From the NCBI RefSeq assembly GCF_003711105.1, contig NZ_CP023865.1, positions 7,609,001 through 7,673,000 of the forward strand: a stretch of 64,000 nucleotides of DNA, read 5' to 3'. The position numbers were made by a program, and so were the translations under genes. This stretch comes from Actinoplanes teichomyceticus ATCC 31121. GTDB lineage: Bacteria; Actinomycetota; Actinomycetes; Mycobacteriales; Micromonosporaceae. Position 1 is the first letter of the stretch, and each line of letters opens with the position of its first letter. Positions 39,993-49,872 of this stretch are shown here, in pieces. A model generated the notes under the pieces. That model made no database searches and was not told where the DNA came from. It was given only the letters and a program-made list of their open reading frames with translations.

Positions 39993-40973
39993 TCAGCTGA
40001 GTCCACCGAACAGGGTGGTCACCGACCCGTCGTCGAACACCTCACGGATCGCCCGCGCCAGCAGCGGCGCGATGGAAAGCACAGTGATCTTGTCCAGCCG
40101 CTTCTCCGGCGCCAGCGGCAACGTGTTCGTCACCACCAGCTCGGAGATCCGGCTGTTCTTCAACCGCTCGGTCGCCGGATCCGACAGCAGCGCGTGCGTC
40201 GACGCCACGATCACGTCCGCCGCGCCCTCGTCGAACAGGATGTCCGCGGCCTTCGTGATCGTCCCACCGGTGTCGATCATGTCGTCCACGATCAGGCAGA
40301 CCCGGCCCTCGACCTCGCCCACCACCCGGTTCGCCACCACCTGGTTCGGCTTCAGCGGATCCCGGGTCTTGTGGATGAACGCCAGCGGGCACCCGCCCAG
40401 CCGGTCCGTCCAGCGCTCCGCCACCCGCACCCGGCCGGAGTCCGGCGCCACCACGGTCATCGGCCGGCCCGCGAACTTGCGCTCGACATATTCGGCCAGG
40501 ATGTCCATCGCGAACAGGTGATCGACCGGGCCGTCGAAGAAGCCCTGGATCTGCGCCGTGTGCAGGTCCACCGTCAGGATCCGGTTCGCCCCCGCGGTCT
40601 TCAGCAGATCGGCCACCAGCCGGGCCGAGATCGGCTCCCGGCCCCGGTGCTTCTTGTCCTGCCGCGAGTACGGGTAGAACGGCAGCACCACGGTGATCCG
40701 CTTCGCCGAGCCACGCTTCAACGCGTCCACCATGATCAGCGTCTCCATGACCCAGCGGTTCACCCCCTCGGTGACCGACTGCACCACGAACGCGTCGGAA
40801 CCGCGCACGGACTCCTTGAACCGGACGAAGATCTCACCGTTGGCAAACTCGTACGAGTCCGACGGGGTCGGCGCCACACCGAGCACCTGACCGATCTCCT
40901 CAGCCAGTTCCGGGAAGCCCCGGCCGGTGAAAAGCATCAAACTCTTACGGTTCTCCGCGACGATGCTGCCCAT
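39993..40973 (-). CDS. prs: Ribose-phosphate pyrophosphokinase
   Basis: A 326-aa enzyme that makes PRPP from ribose-5-phosphate and ATP for nucleotide, His and Trp synthesis. Motifs: FANGEIFVRFKESVRG, the PRPP loop VCLIVDDMIDTGGTI, the ATP-flexible loop YSRQDKKHRGREPISARLV and DLHTAQIQGFF. It lies 112 nt after glmU on the same strand, a linkage typical of Gram-positive bacteria. Confidence 0.96.
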   Translation of the reverse strand: MGSIVAENRKSLMLFTGRGFPELAEEIGQVLGVAPTPSDSYEFANGEIFVRFKESVRGSDAFVVQSVTEGVNRWVMETLIMVDALKRGSAKRITVVLPFYPYSRQDKKHRGREPISARLVADLLKTAGANRILTVDLHTAQIQGFFDGPVDHLFAMDILAEYVERKFAGRPMTVVAPDSGRVRVAERWTDRLGGCPLAFIHKTRDPLKPNQVVANRVVGEVEGRVCLIVDDMIDTGGTITKAADILFDEGAADVIVASTHALLSDPATERLKNSRISELVVTNTLPLAPEKRLDKITVLSIAPLLARAIREVFDDGSVTTLFGGLS

Positions 40974-41085
40974 CGGCTCGCTGCTCCCGTTGACCTAGGG
41001 GGTGGGTTCGGAGTGAAGTATCCCTGGCGGACACGTAACCGCCATGTTTCCGAGGCATGACGTGGGATGCCTCACCCCCGCTGGA

Positions 41086-42528
41086 TCACTCCTGCTCAGG
41101 AGTGATAACCCGGGCCTGCTCAGCCGCCTCCGCCGACACCGTGCCCGGCCGCTTCACCGCCACCCAGCCCTCGATGTTGCGCTGCTGCGGCCGGGTCACC
41201 CCCAGGCTGCCCGCCGGCACATCCTTGACCACCGCGGAGCCCGCCGCCACGTACGCGCCCGGCCCGATCTCCACCGGCGCGATGAGCACCGAATCCGAGC
41301 CGACGAACGCCGCGTCACCGACCACGGTCCGGCTCTTGCGTACCCCGTCGTAGTTGGCGAAGATCGTGCCGGCGCCGATGTTCGCCTTCGCCCCGATCCG
41401 GGCATCACCCACGTAGGACAGGTGCGGCACCTTCGCGCCCTCGCCGAGCTCCGCGTTCTTCGTCTCGACGAACCCGCCGACCTTCGCCTTGCGGGCCAGC
41501 CGCGTCCCCGGGCGCAGGTAGGAGAACGGACCCACGGACGCCTCCGGGCCGATCACCGCGCCCACCGCGTGGGTACGCAGAACCGTCGCGCCCTCGGCCA
41601 CCACCGTGTCCACCAGGGTGGAATCCGGGCCCACCACCGCGCCCCGGGCCACCGACGACGTACCGGAGATCTGACAGTTCTGATCCACCACCGCATCCGG
41701 CTCCAGCGTCGCCGTCACGTCGATCCACGTCGTCGCCGGGTCCAGCAACAGCACGCCCGAGCGCATCCACGCGTCGTTGACCCGGTCACGCATCAGCACC
41801 CGCAGGCGCGCCAGCTCCGCCCGGTCGTTGCAGCCCAGCGTCTCGTACGCGAACTCGGCCACCTCGATCGCCACCGGCTGACCCTGACCGGCCAGAATCC
41901 CGAAGACGTCGGTCAGGTACTCCTCGCCCTGCGCGTTGTCGGTCGACAGCTTGCCCAGCGCCTCCCGCAGCAGCACCGCGTCGAACGCGTAGATCCCCGA
42001 GTTGATCTCCCGGATCGCCAGCTGCTCCGGCGACGCGTCCTTCGCCTCGACGATCCGCTCCAGGTTCCCGGCCCCGTCCCGCACGATCCGGCCCAGCCCG
42101 GCCGGCTCCGCCACCTCGGCGCTCAGCACGGTCGCCGCCGCGCCGGTGCGCTCGTGCGTGGCCAGCAGCGCCTCCACCGTCTCCGGGCGCAGCAGCGGCA
42201 CGTCCCCGCTGAGCACCACCACGGTCCCGGTCAGCTCGGGCGCGGCCTCCAGCGCGATGCGCACCGCGTGCCCGGTCCCGTTCTGCTGCGCCTGCAGCAC
42301 CGGCGTCGCCTCCGGCGCGGTCTCGGCCAGGAACGCGCCGACCTGGTCGGCCTTGTGCCCGACCACGACCAGGGTGCGATCGGTCTTGATCGCCGCGGAG
42401 ACGGCCAGCACGTGGCCGAGCAGGGTGCGCCCCAGCAGGGGCTGCAGCACCTTGGGGGTCGCGGACTTCATCCGCTTGCCCTCACCGGCGGCGAGGACGA
42501 CAACGGTACGGCTGGGGGCCTGACTCAC
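41086..42528 (-). CDS. glmU: Bifunctional UDP-GlcNAc pyrophosphorylase / GlcN-1-P acetyltransferase
   Basis: A 480-aa enzyme giving UDP-GlcNAc for peptidoglycan. The N-terminal domain has the uridylyltransferase motif LAAGEGKRMKS, then QNGTGHAVR, VLSGDVPLLRPETV and EINSGIYAFD. The C-terminal domain is a left-handed beta-helix with hexapeptide repeats (around residues 260-450), ending with NIEGWVAVKRPG. GTG 42528 is chosen because GGAG lies 6 nt upstream; ATG 42540 or 42594 would lengthen it. It follows tRNA-Gln closely, as in mycobacteria. Confidence 0.95.
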   Translation of the reverse strand: MSQAPSRTVVVLAAGEGKRMKSATPKVLQPLLGRTLLGHVLAVSAAIKTDRTLVVVGHKADQVGAFLAETAPEATPVLQAQQNGTGHAVRIALEAAPELTGTVVVLSGDVPLLRPETVEALLATHERTGAAATVLSAEVAEPAGLGRIVRDGAGNLERIVEAKDASPEQLAIREINSGIYAFDAVLLREALGKLSTDNAQGEEYLTDVFGILAGQGQPVAIEVAEFAYETLGCNDRAELARLRVLMRDRVNDAWMRSGVLLLDPATTWIDVTATLEPDAVVDQNCQISGTSSVARGAVVGPDSTLVDTVVAEGATVLRTHAVGAVIGPEASVGPFSYLRPGTRLARKAKVGGFVETKNAELGEGAKVPHLSYVGDARIGAKANIGAGTIFANYDGVRKSRTVVGDAAFVGSDSVLIAPVEIGPGAYVAAGSAVVKDVPAGSLGVTRPQQRNIEGWVAVKRPGTVSAEAAEQARVITPEQE

Positions 42529-42632
42529 ACGCAACTCCATCGTTTGCAGTGGCATCTCGTCGGCGACCGCGCGAGTCTCGGCGGGGCTCACCACATGAAC
42601 CCACGAAGCCGCGGCTTATACCACATAAGTTG

Positions 42633-42704
42633 CTCGGCCGCCAGGATTCGAACCCGGAAAACTAGGACCAAAACCTAGGGTGTTGCCAATTACACCACGG
42701 CCGA
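42633..42704 (-). tRNA. tRNA-Gln (anticodon TTG)
   Basis: A 72-nt cloverleaf on the minus strand. The acceptor stem TCGGCCG pairs with CGGCCGA, the anticodon stem CCTAG/CTAGG holds the loop TTTTGGT (anticodon TTG), and the T-arm contains GGTTCGAATCC. The discriminator is G and CCA is not encoded. It lies 18 nt after a HTH/LAGLIDADG-like gene and about 100 nt before glmU. Confidence 0.95.
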
Positions 42705-42721
42705 TTGTTGCTGAGGACAGA

Positions 42722-43606
42722 CTAGCGAACCTCACCGCCTCGCGAGAAAGCGGACGATGCCTGTCGGGTGACGGCTCGCACCACGCCCTCCATCCGCCAA
42801 TACAGGTGCCGGGATCGCGGAGCCACCACGGTCAGGCAGCCATGGTAGTCATCGCCCACGTTCCCCCGCCTAGTCAGCGGCACGTGCCTCTTGATGGTCG
42901 GCTTCCGGAAACAGTCCCGGGGAACCACCAGACGCTGCGCCCACCAATCGGCGGCCGCCTCCGCGTCGGCCGTCTCGTGGATGCTGACCCGATAGCTGAG
43001 TTCGTCGATGCGGTAGCCGCCAAGTTCGAGGAAGCGGAGGTAGGTCTCCAAAAGCCCTGGATCGCTGTTGATGAAGACCAAGAGGTCCTTCCTCGCCCAC
43101 GGCTTCGACTTCGTGCCCTCACACCAGTACGCGACCGCGCCGATCAGGAGGACCTCACGGTCGGTGAGCGCCCCGATCTCGTCCGCCGTCTGCCTCCACA
43201 CCGCCTCCTGCTCCTGGTCGCGCTCTTGCCGGAAGCTGTCCCAGCGCCCGGCGACCCGTTTCCTGGCCAGTTCGCGCTTCTCCCGGGCCCGCTCGCTGTC
43301 CTGATCCAGGGGAATGTGACCCACCCAGGCGAAGGCGGTGGACTTCGCCACCTCGAGCCGCTGCGCGATGTCCTTCAGCGACCACCCGGCCTTCCGCAGC
43401 TCGACCGCCTCCGCGCGCTTGTCGTCCTTGGCGCGTGGCCGGCGCGTCCACTCCGGTGGCTCGATGCCGCGCAGCCAGTCGGTCAGCGTCCCGTTGCCGA
43501 CCCCGAACATCTTCATCAACTGCGCCCGGGACAGCCCCGGGTCCACCCGCAACCGCCGCGCCTCGGCCCGCCGCCCGTCCTCAGGATCATGCTGGGTCAT
43601 CACCAT
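42722..43606 (-). CDS. Helix-turn-helix protein with LAGLIDADG-endonuclease-like domain
   Basis: A 294-aa basic protein. Two helix-turn-helix units occupy residues 15-115 (LSRAQLMKMFGVGNGTLTDWLRG and SLKDIAQRLEVAKSTAFAWVGH). The C-terminal part (about 150-285) starts LLIGAVAYWCEGTKSK and continues with LLVFINSDPGLLETYLRFLELGGY, RVSIHETADAEAAADWW and GCLTVVAPRSRHLYWRMEGV, which recalls LAGLIDADG-type homing endonuclease domains. ATG 43606 is supported by TAGCGT 6 nt upstream. It ends 17 nt before tRNA-Gln on the same strand and its base composition looks less GC-rich than its neighbours. It interrupts the usual glmU-tRNA-tetR order. DNA binding is likely; cleavage activity is unknown. Confidence 0.78.
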   Translation of the reverse strand: MVMTQHDPEDGRRAEARRLRVDPGLSRAQLMKMFGVGNGTLTDWLRGIEPPEWTRRPRAKDDKRAEAVELRKAGWSLKDIAQRLEVAKSTAFAWVGHIPLDQDSERAREKRELARKRVAGRWDSFRQERDQEQEAVWRQTADEIGALTDREVLLIGAVAYWCEGTKSKPWARKDLLVFINSDPGLLETYLRFLELGGYRIDELSYRVSIHETADAEAAADWWAQRLVVPRDCFRKPTIKRHVPLTRRGNVGDDYHGCLTVVAPRSRHLYWRMEGVVRAVTRQASSAFSRGGEVR

Positions 43607-43618
43607 GTCGCGACGCTA
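43607..43618 (-). promoter_or_regulatory. Leaderless -10 element of the HTH/LAGLIDADG-like gene
   Basis: Minus-strand TAGCGT (43613-43618) plus 6 nt precedes ATG 43606, with no Shine-Dalgarno sequence. Confidence 0.55.
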
Positions 43619-43685
43619 GGACGAAAAAACGAAGCGCTGTAAGAGCGTCGATGTGCCATTCCCTGCCCCCTGGCAGGATGGCCGG

Positions 43686-44354
43686 GTGACCGAGGAGACA
43701 GAGGCGCCGCGTCCCCGGCGCGCCCGCCCGGAGCCGAAGACCCGGGTCCGGATGTCCGCCGCCCAGCGCCGCGAGCAGCTGATCACGATCGGCCGCCAAC
43801 TGTTCGCCGAGCGCGGTTTCGACGGTACGAGCGTCGAGGAGGTGGCGGCCCGCGCGAAGGTGTCGAAGCCGGTGGTCTACGAGCACTTCGGCGGCAAGGA
43901 GGGGCTGTACGCGGTGGTCGTGGACCGGGAGGTGCGCGCGCTGCTGGACCGGATCACGGCCGCGCTGACCGCCGGGCATCCGCGGGAGCTGCTGGAGCAG
44001 GCGGCGCTGGCGCTGCTGGACTACATCGAGGAGGAGCCGCACGGCTTCCGGGTGCTGGCCCGGCAGGCCCCGGTGCTGGCCCCGGCGGGCACGTTCTCCA
44101 GCGTGATGAACGACGTGGCGCACCAGGTGGAGCACATCCTGGCTGCGGAGTTCCGCACCCGGGACCTGGAGCCCAAGCTGGCCGAGCTGTACTCGCAGGC
44201 GCTGGTGGGGATGGTGGCGCTGGTGGGCCAGTGGTGGCGGGAGGCGCGGAAGCCGAAGAAGGAGGTGGTGGCCGCGCACCTGGTGAACCTGGCGTGGAAC
44301 GGCCTGTCGAACCTGGAGGCCCGGCCGGGCCTGACGACCCGGCGGCCGCGATGA
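43686..44354 (+). CDS. TetR/AcrR family transcriptional regulator
   Basis: A 222-aa regulator. After a basic N-terminal tail (RPRRARPEPKTRVRM), the TetR DNA-binding domain spans about 25-80: RREQLITIGRQLFAERGFDGTSVEEVAARAKVSKPVVYEHFGGKEGLY pattern, read across the domain in pieces. The ligand-binding helices follow and include GTFSSVMNDVAHQVEHIL. GTG 43686 is chosen, with CAGGAT 6 nt upstream. Its place beside tRNA-Gln and glmU matches the Rv1019-type regulator of mycobacteria. Target genes are unknown; it converges on the DUF4383 gene. Confidence 0.92.
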   Translation: MTEETEAPRPRRARPEPKTRVRMSAAQRREQLITIGRQLFAERGFDGTSVEEVAARAKVSKPVVYEHFGGKEGLYAVVVDREVRALLDRITAALTAGHPRELLEQAALALLDYIEEEPHGFRVLARQAPVLAPAGTFSSVMNDVAHQVEHILAAEFRTRDLEPKLAELYSQALVGMVALVGQWWREARKPKKEVVAAHLVNLAWNGLSNLEARPGLTTRRPR

Positions 44355-44397
44355 CCGCCGGCCGGGTGTCGCGGGGCCGGCGGTCGTCGGTGCCGGG

Positions 44398-44859
44398 TCA
44401 GGCGGTGCGGCCCTCGCGGACCTGGCGCGGCGCGCCGGCCTCGCCGGGGGCGGCGACCTTGCTGTACAGCCCGATGGTGATCAGCAGCAGCCCGATCAGG
44501 TAGGTGACGACGACGGTGGACATGCTGAAGCCGAGGAAGTTGGCGTCGGTCCGGATGGTCGCCATCGAGTAGCTGCCGAGGACCAGCAGCGCCCAGCCGA
44601 GGTACTTGTCGATCTCGGCGTCGATGTTGCGGCCGACCGCGGCGCCGAGCAGGACCAGGGCGCCGATCACCAGCGTGACGATCGACCAGAGCATGTTGCT
44701 GCCCTGTCCGAGCACGCGGTCGCCGGTGTGCCCGGTGAAGCTGTCGCCGGCCGTCTCGGCGAAGCCGATGATGCCGAAGACCACGAGGTAGGCACCGGCG
44801 ACGAAACCGGCCAAGCGGTACATCGGCCGGAGGGGGTGGTTGACCGGAAAATGCGCCAT
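44398..44859 (-). CDS. DUF4383 membrane protein
   Basis: A 153-aa protein with four membrane helices: LAGFVAGAYLVVFGIIGF, LWSIVTLVIGALVLLGAA, YLGWALLVLGSYSMATI and TVVVTYLIGLLLITIGLYS. This layout and the N-terminal HPLRPMYR fit the DUF4383 family of unknown function. ATG 44859 has GGAGA 7 nt upstream. Confidence 0.85.
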   Translation of the reverse strand: MAHFPVNHPLRPMYRLAGFVAGAYLVVFGIIGFAETAGDSFTGHTGDRVLGQGSNMLWSIVTLVIGALVLLGAAVGRNIDAEIDKYLGWALLVLGSYSMATIRTDANFLGFSMSTVVVTYLIGLLLITIGLYSKVAAPGEAGAPRQVREGRTA

Positions 44860-44937
44860 GGTTCCGTCTCCAAGGTCAGGTGTTGTCGCTCCGATTCTCG
44901 CGTACCCGCGACAAGCGGCGCAGGTACACCCCCCGGA

Positions 44938-46740
<1,803 letters not shown>

Positions 46741-46747
46741 GATGCGT

Positions 46748-47695
46748 CTAGATTACCCGCGCGCCGGGCTGGGGTCCGCGCGCGGGGACCGCGGCCCGGC
46801 AGACGCCGGCGGCGGTGAGCCCGTCGGCGATCTGCTGGGCGTGCGTGGCGCCGCGGGCGAGGAAGACGCAGGTGGGCCCGGAACCGGAGACCAGGCCGGC
46901 GATCGCGCCGGCCGCATGGCCGGCTTTGAGCACGTCGGCGAGCTGCGGGCGAAGTGCCAGGGCGGCCGGTTGCAGGTCGTTGCCGAGGGCGGCGCCGAGC
47001 ACTTCCGGGTCGCGCTGGCGCAGGGCGGCCATCAGCCGGTCGGCGCTGTCGAGCGGGGCGGGTGGCCGGGCGCCGGCGCGCAGGCTGTCGAGCTCGCGGT
47101 AGACGGCCGGGGTGGACAGGCCACCGTCGGCGGCGGCGACCACCCAGTGCCAGGTGGTCGGGCGGGCCAGGATGGGGCTGACCGTCTCGCCGTGGCCGGT
47201 GCCCAGGGCGGTGCCGCCGTAGAGCAGGAACGGCACGTCGGAGCCGAGCTGGGCGCCGACCTCGGCGAGGTCGTCGCGGGACAGGCCGAGGCCCCAGAGC
47301 AGGTCGCAGGCGATCAGGGTGGCGGCGGCGTCGGCGCTGCCGCCGGCGAGGCCGCCGGCGAGCGGGATGCTCTTGCGCAGGTGCAGTCGTGCGTACGCCG
47401 GCACGCGCGCCCGCGCGGCCAGCGCGCGTGCCGCCCGGATGATCAGGTTGCTCTCGTCCAGTTCCAGCTCGCCGGCGCCCTCGCCCTCCATGGTGAGCGT
47501 GAGGGTGTCGCCGTGCCGGGCGGTGATCTCGTCGAACAGGCTGATCGCGTGGTAGACGGTGGTGAGCTCGTGGTAGCCGTCGGGGCGGAGCGGGCCGACC
47601 CCGAGGTGCAGGTTGATCTTGGCGGGTACGCGGACGCGGACCGGGCCGCTGTGCGGACGGGGCCGATCGTCGTCCGGCCCCCAGGCCTCGGTCAC
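46748..47695 (-). CDS. ispE: 4-diphosphocytidyl-2-C-methyl-D-erythritol kinase
   Basis: A 315-aa GHMP kinase of the MEP isoprenoid pathway. VRVPAKINLHLGVGPLRPDGYHEL at the N-terminus, the ATP loop IPLAGGLAGGSADAAATL and the C-terminal GLVSGSGPTCVFLA are diagnostic. GTG 47695 overlaps the stop of a 44-codon ORF as GTGA; a start at 47782 would add 29 poorly conserved residues. It belongs to ksgA-smORF-ispE-ABC-F, matching the ksgA-ispE pair in mycobacteria and streptomycetes. Confidence 0.94.
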   Translation of the reverse strand: MTEAWGPDDDRPRPHSGPVRVRVPAKINLHLGVGPLRPDGYHELTTVYHAISLFDEITARHGDTLTLTMEGEGAGELELDESNLIIRAARALAARARVPAYARLHLRKSIPLAGGLAGGSADAAATLIACDLLWGLGLSRDDLAEVGAQLGSDVPFLLYGGTALGTGHGETVSPILARPTTWHWVVAAADGGLSTPAVYRELDSLRAGARPPAPLDSADRLMAALRQRDPEVLGAALGNDLQPAALALRPQLADVLKAGHAAGAIAGLVSGSGPTCVFLARGATHAQQIADGLTAAGVCRAAVPARGPQPGARVI

Positions 47696-47826
47696 GGAGC
47701 TGTTTCCCGGGTCGGCGGCTGATGGCGCGACTGCTTCACTTCGAGCTCCGTCCCCGGGTCCGTGACCGGCGCCGGTTGCCACGGGCCGGCCGACCGCACG
47801 AGGTGGCCGACGGGGTCGGCGGTCAT
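47692..47826 (-). CDS. Small ORF coupled at both ends between ksgA and ispE
   Basis: A 44-codon ORF (starts [12 protein letters not shown], ends QPPTRETAP). Its ATG overlaps the ksgA stop as ATGA and its TGA overlaps the ispE start as GTGA. It exactly fills the gap between two essential genes. Its protein has no motif; it may work only by carrying ribosomes from ksgA to ispE. Real translation is an inference from the two overlaps. Confidence 0.5.
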   Translation of the reverse strand: MTADPVGHLVRSAGPWQPAPVTDPGTELEVKQSRHQPPTRETAP

Positions 47827-48710
47827 GAGTCCACCTCCTCGGGGTGCGCGCCGGACGCGCTGAGCTTACCGCCGGACCGCGATCCGGTGGCCGCCGCGGC
47901 GATCGCGGCGAACTGCCCCACGGTCAGCGACTCCCCGCGGGCCTGGGGGTCGATCCCGGCCGCGACGAGCACCTGCTCGGCCTTGCCGGGGCCACCGGCC
48001 CACCCGGCGAGAGCGGCCCGCAGCGTCTTGCGCCGCTGCGCGAAGGCCGCGTCGATGACCGCGAAGACGTCGCGGCGGGCGGCGCCGGACGGCGGTTCGC
48101 GGCGGGTGAAGGCGACCAGGCCGGAATCCACGTTGGGCACCGGCCAGAACACCGCGGGCGGGACCTTCCCGGCGGGCCGGGCCTCGGCGTACCAGGCGAG
48201 TTTGACCGACGGGACGCCGTACACCTTGGAGCCGGGCCCGGCGGTGAGCCGGTCGGCGACCTCCTTCTGCACCATCACCAGCCCGCCGCGCAGCGTGGGC
48301 AGCTCGGCGAGCAGGTGCAGCACCACCGGGACGGCGACGTTGTAGGGCAGGTTGGCGACCAGCACGGTGGGCGCCGGGTCGAACCGGTCGCCGGTGACCC
48401 GCAGCGCGTCGGCCGGGTGGACGGTCAGGTGGGCGGCGGTGACGGTGTCCGGCAGGGCGGCGGCCAGGACCGGGTCGATCTCCACCGCGTGCACGTGCCG
48501 GACCGCGCCGGCCAGGCCCAGGGTGAGCGAGCCGAGCCCGGGACCGACCTCCAGCGCGACGTCGTCCGGGCGCAGCGCGGCGGCGGCCACGATGCGCCGG
48601 ATGGTGTTCGGGTCGTGCAGGAAGTTCTGGCCGAGCTTCTTGGTCGGCGCGACGCCGAGGCGCGCGGCGAGTTCCCGGATCTCCGCCGGGCCGAGAAGTC
48701 CATCAGCCAT
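47823..48710 (-). CDS. rsmA: 16S rRNA (adenine1518/1519-N6)-dimethyltransferase
   Basis: A 295-aa KsgA/Dim1 enzyme that dimethylates two adenines in helix 45 of 16S rRNA during 30S maturation. [17 protein letters not shown], the SAM loop [17 protein letters not shown] and the catalytic [11 protein letters not shown] are all present. ATG 48710 is leaderless, with TAGGCT 6 nt upstream. It is the first gene of the unit leading to ispE. Confidence 0.96.
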   Translation of the reverse strand: MADGLLGPAEIRELAARLGVAPTKKLGQNFLHDPNTIRRIVAAAALRPDDVALEVGPGLGSLTLGLAGAVRHVHAVEIDPVLAAALPDTVTAAHLTVHPADALRVTGDRFDPAPTVLVANLPYNVAVPVVLHLLAELPTLRGGLVMVQKEVADRLTAGPGSKVYGVPSVKLAWYAEARPAGKVPPAVFWPVPNVDSGLVAFTRREPPSGAARRDVFAVIDAAFAQRRKTLRAALAGWAGGPGKAEQVLVAAGIDPQARGESLTVGQFAAIAAAATGSRSGGKLSASGAHPEEVDS

Positions 48711-48722
48711 GGGAGCAGCCTA
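48711..48722 (-). promoter_or_regulatory. Leaderless -10 element of ksgA
   Basis: Minus-strand TAGGCT (48717-48722) plus GCTCCC precedes ATG 48710. The 171-nt tatD-ksgA gap holding it is extremely GC-rich and contains no ORF. Confidence 0.55.
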
Positions 48723-48881
48723 GGAGGCCGGCCGTCCGGTCACCCAGCCGGGCACGCCGCGGCGCCGCCACGGCCCCGCACGGCACGGGGACGCCCGCGC
48801 GCGGCGCCGGCGCGCCCGCACACGACCCGGGGGCGCCCGCGGGCGGCACGGGCGCGTCCGCGGGGCCCCGGTCCGGCCGGC

Positions 48882-49793
48882 TCAGCGCCACGGGCCGAAG
48901 ACCCGCTCGCCGTTCGCCGAGATGGTGGCGCACAGCCGGTCGACGTCCACCCCGCGGGCCGCGGCCAGGGCCCGTACGGTGATCGGGATCAGGTACGACG
49001 CGTTGGGCCGCCCCCGGTGCGGGGCCGGGGTCAGGTACGGCGCGTCGGTCTCCACCATCATCAGCTCGGGCGGCGTGACCGCGGCCGCCTCGCGCAGGTT
49101 GCCGGCGCTGGCGAAGGTGATCGTCCCGGCGAAGCTCAGGTGGTACCCGCGGCGCACGCACTCGGCGGCGAACTCGGCGTCGCCGGAGAAGCAGTGCATG
49201 ACCACGGTGTCCGGCGCGCCCTCCGAGTCCAGGATGCGCAGCACGTCGGCGTGGGCGTCCCGGTCGTGGATGACCAGCGCCTTGCCGTGTCGTTTGGCGA
49301 TCGCGATGTGCGCCCGGAAACTGGCCTCCTGCGCGGCCCGCCCGTCGTCACCGGTACGGAAGGTGTCCATGCCGGTCTCGCCGACGCCGCGCACGCGGGG
49401 CCGGGCGGCGAGCGCCTCGATCTCGCGCAGCGCCTCGTCCAGATCGGAGAGCCGGGGCGCCTCGTTCGGGTGCAGGGCGACCGTGGCCAGCACCGGCTCG
49501 TGCCGGTCGGCCAGGTCCGCGCCCCACCGCGACGAGGCCACGTCGACGCCGACCTGGACCAGCCGGTCGACGCCGTTCTTGGCGGCCGCGCCGAGCAGCG
49601 CCTGGACCGGGTCGCCGGCGTCGGCGCCGCCGGGGACGCCGGCCTCCTGGACGGTCAGGTCGAGGTGGGTGTGGCTGTCGAAGACCGGGACGGCCAGGGG
49701 CTCCGGCGCCGGGGGGAACTCGCCGGCCCGGCGGGCCGCCTTGGCGCGGCGTTTCTCCGAAGGGCTCGGCGACGCGGGGGGAGTCGAAGGCAT
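48882..49793 (-). CDS. TatD family metal-dependent deoxyribonuclease
   Basis: A 303-aa TIM-barrel hydrolase. After a basic N-terminal tail come the metal ligands FDSHTHLDL, GVGETGMD, LVIHDRDAHAD, VMHCFSGDAEFA and MVETDAPYLTP. TatD proteins are 3'-5' exonucleases or DNA-repair related. ATG 49793 (CACAAT 7 nt upstream) is preferred; ATG 49802 and GTG 49838 are possible. It precedes ksgA on the same strand, with no rpfB gene between them. Confidence 0.92.
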   Translation of the reverse strand: MPSTPPASPSPSEKRRAKAARRAGEFPPAPEPLAVPVFDSHTHLDLTVQEAGVPGGADAGDPVQALLGAAAKNGVDRLVQVGVDVASSRWGADLADRHEPVLATVALHPNEAPRLSDLDEALREIEALAARPRVRGVGETGMDTFRTGDDGRAAQEASFRAHIAIAKRHGKALVIHDRDAHADVLRILDSEGAPDTVVMHCFSGDAEFAAECVRRGYHLSFAGTITFASAGNLREAAAVTPPELMMVETDAPYLTPAPHRGRPNASYLIPITVRALAAARGVDVDRLCATISANGERVFGPWR

Positions 49794-49859
49794 GTGAGAC
49801 ATTGTGCACGGCGCGTTTCCCGGTAACCGCACGTTCACGTGATATCCACCGCGGTCACT

Positions 49860-49872
49860 TAGGTTGCGCCCC
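49860..49872 (+). promoter_or_regulatory. Leaderless -10 element of the gene at 49873
   Basis: TAGGTT (49860-49865) plus a 7-nt spacer directly precedes GTG 49873. Confidence 0.5.

Noticed and set aside
42722..43606. HTH/LAGLIDADG-like gene as an insertion sequence
   Set aside because: No flanking inverted repeats, target duplication or transposase motif (DDE or Ser-recombinase) is visible.
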